The translations under genes were made by a program, and so were the position numbers. The notes beneath the pieces are model-generated. The model saw only the letters and a program-made list of their open reading frames with translations. It had not been told where the DNA came from and made no database searches. Positions 1 to 11,480 of a stretch of DNA of 64,000 bases are shown piece after piece. Each line of letters opens with the position of its first letter. Position 1 is the first letter of the stretch. Source of the DNA: Chelydra serpentina (taxonomy: Eukaryota > Chordata > Testudines > Chelydridae); NCBI GenBank assembly GCA_037349315.1, contig JBAIAC010000218.1:868001-932000 (forward strand), given 5' to 3'.

Positions 1-1160
1 AGCACAGCCAGTCTTGACGCGGCGGGAGAGGATGCCACCCCTCAAGCTGAGCAGGGCCTGGGATGCCCAACTCAGCCCTATTCCGAACATCTGCACAGGC
101 TCCTGGGAGTGCTGGCTCTTCGGGCGGAGCTTATTTTGTGGGCGGAGCTTGGAAGAACCCTGTCGCTCTCCCCCATCCAACCCCTGGGTGGGGAGTAGGT
201 AGAAATTTCCCCTTTGGAGCAGGTCACTCCATAACCGCCCAGCGAGGGATCTTGCACCTTCCTCCCCTCAGCGGCTGCTGGCCACTGTCAGAGGCCAGCG
301 ACTGAACTGAACGGACTTGTGCTGCTATGGAAATTCCTGTGTGCCCATCTTGCTTATCAAGTATTAAAGTGCCCACTGATCCTCTCTGCAGGAAAGCGCA
401 GTATCTATCTTTCCCCTTTAGGCTGAGTTTATTTTAGGCCTCCTGTCTCCAGTGCTTCTTGGACTATAACTTTTAAGACTCTTCAGCTGATGAAGGCGTG
501 CTGGCTTGCTACCGGGGAGCGCGAAATTTATTGTTGCCATAAACCCCAGCGTTCACTGCAGAAGTGAAAACATTATGAGTGCAGTCCTGCCCCGTGTGCT
601 CGCTGAGACCCGGCGAATCAAGCGGGCTGCGTATTCCCCGGGCCGTGCCACAGATAACTACAGGAGAAGCAGGAGCTGACAGCTGGCTTTAAATCACACA
701 AAGACGCTACGAGAGTTCAGAGACATAGTCTGATATAACGAGACACATTTCTGTTCTAAAGAGATCCCAGTGGCTTTAAAGGAATCCCCAACATCACAAA
801 CATGCCATTAACGGAGCCGTACAATTTACTTGGGACGGCTGCTGTATTTGCATATGAGCAGAACTATGACTGACAGCATGGAAGCTCATCAGCAGCGTAA
901 TGGTGGGGTCTGGATGAGGTCTTATCTTTGTAGCGTTGCTTGCAAAAAGTCAGGTGCTTCCAGAGAAAGGAGGTGGGTTTTGAACACTGCATTCAGCTCT
1001 GGGTGCCCCATTTCAAAAAAGATACATTGGGCTATTTCTCCAATCCGTAAGGCAGCGGCGAAGTTCTGTGCCTGCTATAGAAACACAAGCCTTTTCCTGC
1101 ACCCAAAGAAATGTGACTGAGCAAAACCTGCAGTGACTAGATCACTAACCCCCACGTTCT
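1..1160. other. Non-coding flank, no gene seen
   Basis: Only short chance reading frames occur here. About 600-830 looks unique rather than repetitive and carries compact motifs such as CAGATAA (GATA-type) and TGACAGCTG (TALE/E-box type), so it could be a conserved regulatory block. That is inference from appearance only. Confidence 0.4.
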
Positions 1161-1164
1161 TATA

Positions 1165-1335
1165 TAGCACTGCTCATCCACTGATGTTTACAGAGCAGGG
1201 CAGTAACTTTATCCCCATTTTACAGCTGGGAAAAACTGAGGCACAAAGACATGCCACGCTTCGCCCGGGGTTCCCCAGCAGGCTGGCACGCGAGCTGGGA
1301 ACAGAACCCACATCTCTACCCACTGCCCCTTCATT
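1165..1335 (-). repeat. MIR SINE, antisense copy
   Basis: The plus strand shows the reversed MIR core: a 'ccccattttacagctggg' segment, then 'actgaggcacaaag' and 'aacagaacccacatct'. The copy is diverged and ancient. Confidence 0.75.
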
Positions 1336-1409
1336 ATTACGGTGAAGGCAGCAAGAGAGGGGGCACCCTTCAAAGGCACAAGTGGCAGTGAGGCATCTAA
1401 ATCTCATTG

Positions 1410-1479
1410 GTGAGATCCTGGCCCCAGTGAAATCAACGGCAAAACACCCATTGACTTCAGCCGGGCCAGGATTTCACTT
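1410..1479. repeat. Short palindromic MITE
   Basis: The arms 'gtgagatcctggcccc' and 'gggccaggatttcac' are inverted around a 'cattgacttca' centre, giving a near-hairpin of about 70 bp. The same design recurs at about 6001, 21535, 38700 and 39645. Confidence 0.65.
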
Positions 1480-1485
1480 GTGTCT

Positions 1486-2734
1486 TTCATACTCCCCCTC
1501 CAGAGTCACTTCAGACCCCAAGACTCCACTCCAGCATTCCAGGCCTGTTCAGAGACGCACGTAAGCGTGTGACTAACTGTTCTGCCGAATCAGGGCCTTC
1601 ATCTGACCCCGGCCGTTCTTTCTACGCATTTCAGATTCTTCACTGGCATCAGCCTGGCGGCTCAGGGAGCCAAGAGGAAAATCTGAAATTCCAAGTTTGG
1701 AAGATTGTTGAATTTCAGAATAAAAAGCATGACACGCTGGCCCTCCAGGCAAAAGTGACCTCTTTCTGGGAGAATGCACAGATTCATTTCTTTCTCTTTA
1801 TAGGAGCTATCCCTGAGCCAGTTCTAACTCCAGGGTAAAAATTACAGTTTGCTTCATCAGGCGTGCATTGATCGAATTACTTCCAAAGTCACCCAGGAGG
1901 GAAATCTGGGAAACGGTTTAAAAATAAACAAACAAATAAATAAATAAATGGAACGAAAAGGGGGAAAAAAGGCAAAACCCAGCAAAAAGACGGGTGAACA
2001 GCACATCATGAACTTTCTGGGGCGTGAAACGGTATTTCTGCATCGCATCATCTGAGCTGGCATGGCACGGTGCCCCCTAGGGAGGCCCCCACATCCCACC
2101 CTTTTAGATGCGATGTAATACTAGACCGGAAAGCAGCATCAGAGTGACCGGATCTGGCACTGGACTGCGAGGGCATCTGCTCATCTTTGTCCATAAACTT
2201 CTCCATGGTTTTTTCCTGTTTTGTTATTTTTAAAGACCGTTGACGTTGCCATGGTGAGGAACGGTGCCGGTGAATTGTCTCCGCCTCTGTCGACGGTTAA
2301 CGGGCTAATCAGCGACTGCGGCTAGCACATGCAATGGCGTTGCTGCGCTGGTGAAACGTGGCGGTTGCTAGCACAGCGCCCCTGATGTGTGGGGCCGGGA
2401 GCATCGTTACTGCCACATGCGCTTGTAACTAAGCTACAGCCGCATGATTTGGTGGGGACTATTTTCAGAAAAAGAACACCCTGGGAAAACCCATAGTAAC
2501 CAGCACGTTCGTCTGCTAGCAATAACGACAGGCAACGCTTATGTTTGTGCTTAACGTCAAGCTTGTGCTTCAGTGCTTGGCTGAATCAGGGACTTGGTTC
2601 TTGTTTCCCGGAGAAGGACTGGTACCTAGGAGATTCTTAGTACAATAGACCTCCCCAAGATCAAGGCCTCATTGTGCGGGGTGTGGTACAAACATGTGCG
2701 AGATTGTCCCTCACCCTCGATCTATCCCAGGCAG
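1486..2734. other. Non-coding, no gene seen
   Basis: The stretch holds a short A-rich (AAAT)n-like tract at about 1918-1950 and otherwise unassigned sequence. No splice-bounded reading frame or recognisable protein is visible. Confidence 0.4.
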
Positions 2735-2905
2735 ACAAACAGTGAATATAATATCCTTATCCCCCTTTTGCAGAGGGGGGAACTGAGCCACACAGAGTTA
2801 AGTGACTTGTCCAAGGTCACACAGGAAGTCTGTGGCAGAGCTAGGAACAGACTCCAGACTTTCCCCCCTCCCTCGCCCCCAGTCCCAGTGCAGCGTCTTC
2901 CACAC
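2735..2905 (-). repeat. MIR SINE, antisense copy
   Basis: Reversed MIR core words are clear: 'gaactgagccacacagag', 'ttaagtgacttgtccaagg' and 'tgtggcagagctagga'. It lies head-on to a sense MIR starting about 60 bp to the right. Confidence 0.8.
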
Positions 2906-2967
2906 AAGATTCTGTCTCTCCCCTTGAGTCTGTCAGGCTGGTCAACAGGCCGTATTACTCATGCTGC

Positions 2968-3165
2968 CCAGAGCAGTGCTATCTAGTGGTTAGAGCCCAG
3001 TGGTGTGAGCCAGGACTCTTGGTTTCTTCTACCTGCTCTGCCACTGACTTGCTCTGTGTCTTTGGGTAAGTCACGTCACCTCTCCAAGGCTCAGTTTCCC
3101 CAACTGCCCAGTGGGGATTATTAGAGGCATTCAAATACTGTACTGTGGTGACAAGTTGGGTATAA
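2968..3165 (+). repeat. MIR SINE, sense copy
   Basis: This nearly full-length MIR runs from the tRNA-like head ('ctagtggttagagccc') through the core ('ctctgccactgacttgct', 'gggtaagtcacgtcacct', 'ggctcagtttcccc') to the 3' part. Confidence 0.85.
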
Positions 3166-3169
3166 ATGC

Positions 3170-5585
3170 AGCGGGAGAAAAGACAGACAGGGATGGCAAC
3201 AGACCACCCTAATCCATCTGCAGATAACGTACCCCCCAAATGCCATATGTCATACCTGGTGCCGTGTGTATGACTAGAGAGCGAAGGATTCGGGAGTGAG
3301 TTACCCAGAACCACTGTCACCGTTTGGTGTAACCCACGGATTGTGACTGTCCAATCAAGCCTATTTCTCAGGGTTGAAGCCGCTTGTTTCTGTACCCAGT
3401 GCTTAGAAGTCCAAGCAGATTGCAAGACGGATTGTCTCTCTCCTGCATCACCGCGTGTCTGTAACCTGGAGCCTCACAGAAAGACCCGGGCTGATGGTCC
3501 GGCTAGACAGCTTGCCTCACAGCTTCCACTCCGTGCCGCCCCGGCTTGGCCTCCGAAAGGTTAGAAAGGCGACAATAAAACCTGTAACAATGCTTCCCCC
3601 CATCTAAGAGACGGAGGCGAGGGGACGCTCATTGGAGTGGAAAAACTGCCGGGGTTGGAATAACAGGAGTGAGCACAGCTGTAAACATGGGAATAATTGC
3701 CCACGCTTCGCGAGCTGCCAGACATCGGCTGGCAGAGCCTCACAACCGGCAAGTGAGGCAGGGAAGCATTGTCTACCCCCAGAAAGGGAAACTGAGGCCC
3801 AAGCTGCTCTGTCTTAGGACAGTAGTTCTTGACCTTTTCCATCCTGAGACACCTCCCTCACCCCCTTCTATCTAGCTGGGACCTCCTTCCCCTTCACAAT
3901 AGGGGAAGGGCAGGGCGGTCGTGACCTTCCCAGCGGAAAACTCACCTCCTCGGCCACACCGGTGTAGGATGCTAAGCGTCCATTCCCTCTGTGAACAGGG
4001 ACCACCTTCAACCTTGGGATCGCTCTTTATGAAGCAGGTTGTTCCAGGAAGGGACCCAGCCCCTGCATGCAGGGATCTGACCCATCCTCACACGAACGGG
4101 GTTTCTATAGCACGGCGATGGAGCCATGGCACAGCGTTGGTTGGCACAGTAATAGGGGGAGGGGCTGGAGGGCTCACTCCCCCCTGGAATGGGAACGTCC
4201 CCAGCTTCCGTGGGGTTTTGCTCATTCCTAACCCCTCAACGAGCCGCTCCCGTCCAGGAACCCAGCAGCGCCCATCAACCGTAAGGAAAATTTGCAGCAT
4301 TGTAACTACGCGGGTGTCGTTACGCCAGCGCCAACCTCGCACGCTGGCACCCTGCACTGGCGCCAAGCGGCGATGGCATGAACCGCTTCATGCCCTGCAG
4401 CGGGGGCCTATCGGGGTCACTACAAGCAGCTTCCTGACAGCAGACCAGCCCCTAAACACCGGCGAATTGGCCTCCCCAGGCCCTGTCCTCAGGCTGCCTT
4501 CAACAAGGTGACCTTCCTGCACGAATTCCTCGATCACTGGGCCGGTCCTGCCCTACCTTCGCTGGAGGTGAGATGCCGGCAGCAGCTGGGAGCCGTGTTT
4601 GGAGTTACTAATTAGATGCTCCCTTAAAATGATTTGCTTTGGCAAAAATGGCAGAGCCCTGAGTTCCGTTCGACTTCCCAATGCCATGACCCTCGCTCGG
4701 CGGAGTGGGACGTTTTGCTGATGAAGGGCGTAGAAGCCGGATCCTCCGAGATAAAGATCGCCCTGTTTCCCATGGGCTCCGTGCAGGAGTGACATTCTGG
4801 CCTTGGTTTGCTTTCTGGTTGGGCAAAGAAACCGCCGCTGGCTGGGTAAATACCAGGCCTCCTGCCCTTGGGCTCCGGGTCAGCAAAGCACTTACGCACC
4901 AACTTAAGCTCCATTGAAGTCATTAAACTGGGGCTTAAGTATTTCGTGGACTAGGGATGTGCTGCTTAAATGCTTTGTTACGCTGAGGCCCCAGCAGCCG
5001 AGGCAGAGAAGTCAGAGAATGAGCCCAGATTTTCCTGCTTGAGCCCATAAGGCGGCGTGGCCCAACTTTGCACTTTGGCCCCCAACGCAGCGCTAGACAC
5101 TTAGCTAGCACAGCGCATTCCAGCCGCGAATCTCGGAGAACCTCCGAGCCACCCACTGCTGCCATGACCAGCAATTGGCACGGCCTCCTCCTACCCCAGA
5201 CACGTGGAGACAGAAGCAGTTTATTTACACAGAAACAATCCAGTTCTCTCATTCGCTAGGCACTCCCAGCAATTTCCGTTGTCTCTCCAATTCTCTACCC
5301 CAGGATTTAAAATCTCTGCCCTCTAGGAGTTTGGATTGAATTTCACTTCAGCTACTTTAATCAGACCTTTGAGAGTGGTTTTCTGTTCCCAAAGGCTGGG
5401 GGTCAAAGCATGACACGGCGCATGGGTGCCTTCGTGCCGTAAAAGTACTTGAGCACCTGAAAGGGCCCTGAGCTTCTCAGGATTTGGCTCAGACGATCAA
5501 CAGTGCAACCCACTGCATTTTTAGCAACAGCCGGAAGATTGCAACTTCCGGGAGGTTCCTGACATGTCCATGAGAGCTGGATTCT
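3170..5585. other. Non-coding, repeat remnants
   Basis: No gene is recognised. Small fragments include a reversed MIR core at about 3750-3810 ('gggaaactgaggcccaag') and part of a 'cttaagtatttcg'-type palindromic element near 4895-4960. The open frame of about 196 codons at 3921-4511 has no recognisable domain and overlaps other frames equally open, so I do not call it. Confidence 0.4.
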
Positions 5586-5587
5586 TA

Positions 5588-5850
5588 GGCTTGGTCTACA
5601 CCCACAACTCAAGTCCTAGTTACATCATTCAGGGCTGTGAAAAATTTTGCATCCTGTGTGGCATTGTTAGGTTGACCGAAGCCCCACTCTAGACGCAGCT
5701 AGGTGGACGGACCCAGCTACCTCTCGAGGGGGTGGACCGACGACAGCAATGGAACCCCCGTTCCGTCCCCCCTACACTAGAGCGATGTAGCTCAGCAGTG
5801 CGGCTGTCCCTCTGTAGCGCTTGTAGCCTAGATGTACCCGTAGCTACATC
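5588..5850. mobile_element. DNA-transposon fragment (hAT-like non-autonomous)
   Basis: The left end 'cttggtctacaccca' and the right part 'gtagcctagatgtacccgt' resemble terminal repeats of a non-autonomous element I associate with turtle and crocodile genomes. No transposase frame is present. The superfamily assignment is from memory and tentative. Confidence 0.5.
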
Positions 5851-6000
5851 TACAGCCCCCGAACTGCTGCAGGAGAAACACCCCACTGAAAACGAGTACA
5901 GGACGGCGATGGAGAGACGCTCACAGGGACAATGTCAGATCTGGACCCCCAGCAACGACACGGGGAAAGCATCAGGCATCACCCCTAACACTGGGAACTC

Positions 6001-6068
6001 CGGCCTGATCCAAAGTCTACTGAAGTCAATGGATAGACTCCCACTGTCTTCACTGGGCTCTGGATCCT
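6001..6068. repeat. Short palindromic MITE
   Basis: 'cctgatccaaagtctactga' and 'cactgggctctggatcc' form inverted arms around 'agtcaatggatagactccc'. It resembles the copy at 39645-39720. Confidence 0.6.
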
Positions 6069-6274
6069 TAGTGGGAAAACGTGCACGGGTGCATGAAACG
6101 AGGACAATGTGATGGCTGCAGGGAAAGCAAAAGAGGCTTAGTTCTGCCTGGTACTGCTCAGCATGGGAACCTGGAGACTTGGGAGATTTCTGACCTCCTA
6201 GTACAGCTAATAATGCCCCAACCCTTTGCTAAACGAGCACAGCCGTGCACGAGCATTAAAATGACGTGATCCTT

Positions 6275-7651
6275 TAGTCGAATGTTTTGACTTTATTGCA
6301 AATTAAAACCAGTAATAAGGGGCTTCTCCCCCTTCCCTCCCACAAACTAAGAAAAACACCGCAAGTAAGGTAAAAACAAACATAAGCCCATGTAATTAAC
6401 AAAGAGGACACATGTCATGCAACACAGACTCTATCCGGATTGGTTACAAAGGTTAAACGCTTGTGTCCCGACCCCACATGGATAGAGGAGCCATCTGATA
6501 CTTGACTGTCCCAATGTCACCCACTCCAAGGTGAGGGAATGTTTAAAAAAAAATAAAAAAATCAATAGAAACAAAACTCGAGTTTGTCCGTAAGGTAGAT
6601 GTTAAAGGACATTTTCTTTGGTTGTAAGATTGCAGAAAGCTTACACTGCAATGGAAAGGTTAGGGACAATGTATGGTTCTGAAAAGACTAGGAATTCACT
6701 GTTTATTACTTTTTTGGACCCCTGTATATAATTTATTCTGTCATTGAAAAAAAAAAAAAAGTCCTTTTAGATATCTTTGTATTTTAACACTAGGAAAGTT
6801 AAGATATATTTATTTAATATATATCTATATTTATATAAATTTATATATATACACACAAACATATATACACAAGGATGCATTTAAAAGTTACTATTTCCTT
6901 GGTGATTACAATATCACTCTCCAAATTACTTGAATTTGTAAGGATCATGAGTTGATTCCAACACTAAAAATATTTTGTGCTATGTGCAAGGAATTTTAAC
7001 AAGACACTGCTAGGCATGATGAGATGTGTGACAGAGCTAGAAAGATATGCCGTCTCTTCAGTGCTCATTCTGTAGGCTCCCAAGAGAAAAAAATTGGATA
7101 TTTTTTGCAGAACAGAACATCAAGAGAAAGCTGCCAGGAACGGTGTGCGTAAGCAACGTTATGTTTGAGCTCAAGATATGAGATTTTTTTTTTGAAGGGA
7201 AGATAAAGTGAATGTAAACACAATTTGAAATTTAATAGTGTGGCTAAAACCAGCAGGAAAAATGGATATTAAACATTTCAGCCAATTCAATCAAATTTCT
7301 TTTGAGATAGCAGGACCGAAATGAATTTAAGAAAAAGCTCCCTTGTCCTGCTTCACAATAGGACTTGCTCAAAAGCTCCCAATGCTGAACAGAACTCTTG
7401 CAACATTTCACATTTAGCCCTAGATTCTGTAGCGTGTTCATGCGGCTGGCTGATCAGAAATGATGGAAGAGATGAGAGTGGTAAAGCAAAGGGAAAACCA
7501 TAATAACGAGAACAAAACAAAACTCAACCCTTAGATATTCTTGCTTAAATGTAAGGCCTCACACCCTATCAGCAGGGTAACGTTATCTTGGAATCAAAAA
7601 GATTTCGTATTTTCACAGTCGATCACCCCAAAAGGTGGCTTGGTTTTCATC
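6275..7651 (-). other. C17orf113: Presumed 3'UTR of C17orf113
   Basis: About 1.4 kb of AT-rich, repeat-poor, frame-broken sequence follows directly downstream of the C17orf113 stop codon. Composition changes sharply at about 6.26 kb, where CpG-bearing repeat DNA resumes, just past an AATAAA signal. It contains an AT microsatellite-like block at about 6800-6870 and further TTTATT words (AATAAA on the minus strand) near 6700 and 6730, so shorter 3' ends are possible. The boundaries are inferred from composition and the signal; transcript data would settle them. Confidence 0.5.
6292..6297 (-). terminator. Polyadenylation signal AATAAA
   Basis: TTTATT on the plus strand reads AATAAA on the coding strand. 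About 45-60 nt further along lies a GT-rich stretch ('tgctcgtgcacggctgtg') that fits a downstream element. It would end the C17orf113 transcript. Confidence 0.45.
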
Positions 7652-9184
7652 TTATTTAACCTGTGCCATGATGAAATCGGATTCCCTCAGACTTTCGTAA
7701 TACTCGATGGCCAACGCAAAGTCAAACTCGTTAATGGTGGGCCCATCTATGGCGATCTTCATGAAGTTGGACAGGCCAGAGTCCTTCACGTAGCGCCACC
7801 GGCTGCGTTTCATGAGTTCCCGGCCCCGGTTGATCTTCTCATAGAGCACCGAGCCAAGAGGCAAGGCCAGAGCAATGGCAGCCAGGACAGCAAAGTCCGG
7901 GAAGAGCTCATGCATTTCAGAATGGCTGTAAACCAGTTTGACACACAGGTCCTTGAAGGATAACTGGCTGAGGCTGAACACTATCCGTTTGAAAAGGGGG
8001 AAATCGTTCAGCGCCCTTTCACTCACCACCACCCGGGAATAAGCCTGCAAGAGGAAGTTCAGTTCGGTGATGCCATAGCTGCCGATATCATCCAAAGACT
8101 GGGGATAGCACTTGGGGTTAAAGATGGCAGAGAAGGAGTTGACAGCCTCCAGCATGTGGCTAGGGAACCTATCCAGCAAGTTGCCCCGCACACTCTCGAG
8201 GTAGGTCTCCTTCAAGTGCTCGAAGTTCTTCAGGTGCACCTTGGAGCAGCTGGCGAGCTCCACCCCCTTGTAGTAGAAACGGCTCTCGTCTTCCCGGTCC
8301 TCTCGGGGATGCTCATTCATCTCGTTGAGGAACTCCTGGAAGTTCTGGCCGCTTGTGGTCTTCTGGGCCTGCAGGGTGGTGGCGGTGGCAGAGACGATGG
8401 GCTTCAGGATGGAGAGATCGAAGTCCTCGATCTGGAAGAACCGACTCAGCTTCTGGAAGATGGGGAGGACATCCAGGAGGATCTTTGTGAAAGCCACAAA
8501 CTGGAACTTCTTGAGCTCTTCGCAGAGGCCAAACGCCACGGGGGACTTCTCCGACTCGCTCTCCAGCAGAAGCACCAATGTAGGCCACGAGGAGTCAATT
8601 GCTGCCACAGCCGGGAAGATGGAAGTCCAGTGGATGGTCTTGGGGCCCTCCAAGTCTATCTCGCATAGATCCAGGACACTCTGCAGCTCCTGGAGGCTGT
8701 TGCTCTCCCCTTTGAAGTTGGAGTAGAGTCGGTAGACGGCGTCCACCGTGGTCTCGTATTTCCGGACATACTCGATATTAACGACACTCTCGGTGGGCAG
8801 CAGGGAGCTCCTGTGGGACACGCAGTGCATCTCCGTGAGAAGAGGACAGATGGACTTCAGCTTGGTCCCCACCCCGTTCAGCCTATCGGCCATCAGGGAA
8901 GAGCTCTCAGAGCTGAGCCAGGTGATCTTCATGGTGGGAACGCCAAAAGAGTGAATCACCTCGACCGCTTTGTCCGCCACAGTGTAGGCCTCCCCAGCTG
9001 GCAGCTCAAAGCTGCCCAGGAACGTGATGGAGGTCTGCCCATCGCACGGGGAGACGGTGGTTGTAAACATGACCAGGTTCCTGTGCTCCAGAATGTCGAC
9101 CGTCTCGTCCACCACCAGCCCAACGAACGGCGAGGCTTTCATCTTGTGCCTGTCCTCGTTATGAAGGACTTTGACGATCGCTGC
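7652..9184 (-). CDS. C17orf113: C17orf113 coding exon 2 (hAT-transposase-like core and C-terminus)
   Basis: This exon encodes residues 174-683 of a protein I recognise as the orthologue of human C17orf113, a vertebrate gene derived from a hAT-family transposase. The acceptor is a pyrimidine tract then CAG|GCAGCG at 9184/9185 in phase 0; the frame stays open to TAA at 7652-7654. A degenerate RNase-H-like core starts near residue 188 ('GLVVDE', Asp199). The position of the second catalytic Asp, usually in a DGA..M block, reads SSESSSLM with Glu266. The hAT 'HC..HR' motif is kept at 293-298. The C-terminal hAT dimerisation-like region begins near 601 ('FPDFAVLAAIALALPLG', then LYEKINRGRELM). With exon 1 the protein is 683 residues, close to the human length as I remember it (about 675). 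The absence of frameshifts argues for selection. A Met codon at 9140-9142 lies inside the exon and is not the start. Cellular function is unknown to me. Confidence 0.92.
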   Translation of the reverse strand, partial: AAIVKVLHNEDRHKMKASPFVGLVVDETVDILEHRNLVMFTTTVSPCDGQTSITFLGSFELPAGEAYTVADKAVEVIHSFGVPTMKITWLSSESSSLMADRLNGVGTKLKSICPLLTEMHCVSHRSSLLPTESVVNIEYVRKYETTVDAVYRLYSNFKGESNSLQELQSVLDLCEIDLEGPKTIHWTSIFPAVAAIDSSWPTLVLLLESESEKSPVAFGLCEELKKFQFVAFTKILLDVLPIFQKLSRFFQIEDFDLSILKPIVSATATTLQAQKTTSGQNFQEFLNEMNEHPREDREDESRFYYKGVELASCSKVHLKNFEHLKETYLESVRGNLLDRFPSHMLEAVNSFSAIFNPKCYPQSLDDIGSYGITELNFLLQAYSRVVVSERALNDFPLFKRIVFSLSQLSFKDLCVKLVYSHSEMHELFPDFAVLAAIALALPLGSVLYEKINRGRELMKRSRWRYVKDSGLSNFMKIAIDGPTINEFDFALAIEYYESLRESDFIMAQVK

Positions 9185-9289
9185 CTGAGCCAGTTAACGA
9201 AGCAGCATCGCGGTGGGCAGGGGGGAAAAAGAAATTAAAATGAATTTCGAAGCATGCTTAAAAATACCCCTAAAAGCTGCAAGGCGTCC

Positions 9290-9780
9290 TGATTCTGATC
9301 TCACTTAACCCAGTGTACAGCCCTGACTCAGGAAAGCATTTCAACACGGGCTTAACTTTAAGTCCCATTGACTTTCCATGAGACTTGGGGTCAAATATTC
9401 AAATGTACCCAAATGACTTAGCCTAACTCCCATTTTCAAAAGCCCAGAAGTGACTTAGGAGTCAATGAAAATCAATGGTACTTGGGTACTTTAAAAAAAA
9501 TGTTGCTCCAAGATCCAGATGTTTAAAAGGAGTTAGGTGCCTAAATTGCTTTAAAATTGTGGCTTAAGTGATTTAGGGGCCTAAACCCCACTGACTTTCA
9601 ATGAGACTTAGGCTCCTAAGTGCCTAAATCACTTTTGGAAATGGGACTTCGGGGCTTTCAGAATGTTACCTTTTGGTTCCTAGGTAACTAAGGGGTCGAT
9701 GGAAGACAGTGAGACTTAGGCACATTTGAAAATTTTACTCTGAAAACACACGCTCAAAGAGAAGCACATGCTTAAACCCC
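9290..9780. repeat. Cluster of palindromic MITEs
   Basis: Repeated inverted words such as 'gtgatttaggggcctaaacc' and 'aggctcctaagtgcctaaat', with 'ttcaatgagacttagg' between, indicate several nested or adjacent copies of short hairpin elements. A second family ('cttaactttaagtcccattg') abuts at the left end. Confidence 0.6.
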
Positions 9781-10114
9781 TGAATAGACAAGCTTTCCTG
9801 AACTGGGGCCTACATTTGAAGTAACTCCACAGGACTCCCTCTGGATTTACACTGGGGTGACAGAGCAGAATTGAGCAGAATCTTTTATATGGAAACTACA
9901 GTAACAACTATCCAGGCAACCTTTATTTTAAAAAAATAAAAGCTACAGTATCCTACTCTGCTGTCTCTTTAGGCCTTGTTCTCTTTCATGCCAGCGTAAG
10001 AGAGGTAAATCAGACCCAAGATCCACTGCAGTAATATAGCGCTGTTGCCAATTACTCTAAAATACGGCAGTATTATTCATTAATATCTATATTGTGAGAG
10101 CGCGCACAAGATTC

Positions 10115-10225
10115 AACGCTCCTATTCAGGAAAGCACTTAAGCAAATACTTTACTTTAGGCTTGTGCTTAAGTCCCATTGATTTCAATCAGCCATAAGCA
10201 CCTGCTTAACATTAAGCACCTGCAT
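10115..10225. repeat. Palindromic MITE
   Basis: 'aggaaagcacttaagcaaat' and 'cataagcacctgcttaacat' form inverted arms around 'cccattgatttcaatcag'. Related pieces occur at about 4895, 9300 and 11590. Confidence 0.55.
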
Positions 10226-10249
10226 AGGTGGGATCCCAAATAGGAATGA

Positions 10250-11050
10250 ATTCCTGAATCTCCCTCCTCCCCCTTCATAATGATTCCTGAATCTCATCCT
10301 TCTTAGCGTATAATTAGCATAGCTAAGGCCTGCTTTTGTTTTGTTATAATTTCATCAATTACTCTCATGCTTTAAAAACAAATCACACACTGAAGAAGCC
10401 ATAAAACTTCATGGTGTCTTTTTCTCCTTAATTCCATTTGGCCCTTTTCATTAAAATACCACTGATTTGAAAAAAAAAAAATCCTTATTTTTTTTCCAAA
10501 TGCTGCAAGTACCATTAGAGGCTGAGGAATCTAATTAGTGGGTTAGTCTAGCTGCAGTAAAATAGGGTTCTTTATTTAGCTAAATGACTGGCAAACAGCC
10601 AAGATTCCTTACAAATTAATTTGATTTTAACAGGCATGAAACATTTGTAAAATTAAGAAAATCCTCTCTGAACTCTTTGCCTTCAACTTGATCTTCCTGA
10701 TCACCCGGTTTAGGGTAAAAAAAAGGACAAAAAACCCCCACAGTGCTCTGGTATGCTAATTGATCTCTTGAGCTTTTATCATTAAAATATTCCTCATTAA
10801 TTTACTGTGAAAACTGGCACATTCAAACAGGAAGGAGGGAAAAAAAATGATTCCGATTTAAAAAATGGATTCTTTGCACTTCCTTCTAAAGCCCATTGGC
10901 TCCCCATATACATTAAAAGCACATGAACGACAGAATGAATGCAAAACTCCCTGTTTGTTAACAACGGCCAGTCTTTGATGGACTCTATCACTTTCTACTG
11001 GCTCCTAGGAATGCCCACGTTGCCAAATTAGCGGTCGACACCAACAAGAT
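10250..11050. other. Unique AT-rich intronic block, possible enhancer
   Basis: This non-repetitive AT-rich stretch is dense in homeodomain-like words: 'ctaattag', 'acaaattaatttg', 'gctaattgatc', 'cctcattaattt'. It has no open frame of note. Such blocks often prove to be conserved non-coding elements, but only cross-species alignment can show that. Confidence 0.3.
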
Positions 11051-11164
11051 GTTGCATCAATTTTTAATACAGAGAAACTTGTCTAAAGCCTCCACACCAA
11101 GGAAGCACCAAAGAAGGATCACCAGCTACAAGTGGTTTTATGTGAAGGTTTAGTGTAGACCAAG

Positions 11165-11480
11165 AGGCCACATGGCTTAATGGACTGAGCCAACAGGTGA
11201 CCCCAAGCAACTCAGAGGTTCTTGTCCCCGCTCTGCCACTATTCCCTAAGGGGGAATTCACCCGTTTGCAAGAGGCTAGCAAACAGGACCTATACACCAA
11301 ATAAGCCCAGGCCCTGAACAGCTGAGTGGCCTTGTGCAGTTGAATTAACTTGCCTGTGCCTCAGTTTCCCCACTTGTAAAATGAGGCTACACTCCCACAT
11401 CCCAGTGAGTTTGGGGAGGACTGATTAGGTAACATCTGCAGAGCACTAGGAGAACATAGAGCACCGTAAGAGTGTCAGGC
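11165..11480 (+). repeat. MIR SINE, interrupted sense copy
   Basis: The head ('ggcttaatggactgagcc', 'tctgccactattccct') is followed after a gap by the core and tail ('ttaacttgcctgtgcctcag', 'tttccccacttgtaaaatga'). The gap at about 11245-11300 is an insertion or decayed sequence. Confidence 0.65.

Noticed and set aside
3921..4511. 196-codon plus-strand frame
   Set aside because: No recognisable domain; overlapped by other frames.
8156..8668. 170-codon plus-strand frame
   Set aside because: It lies wholly inside C17orf113 exon 2 on the opposite strand and is leucine/glutamate-rich as expected of an antisense shadow.
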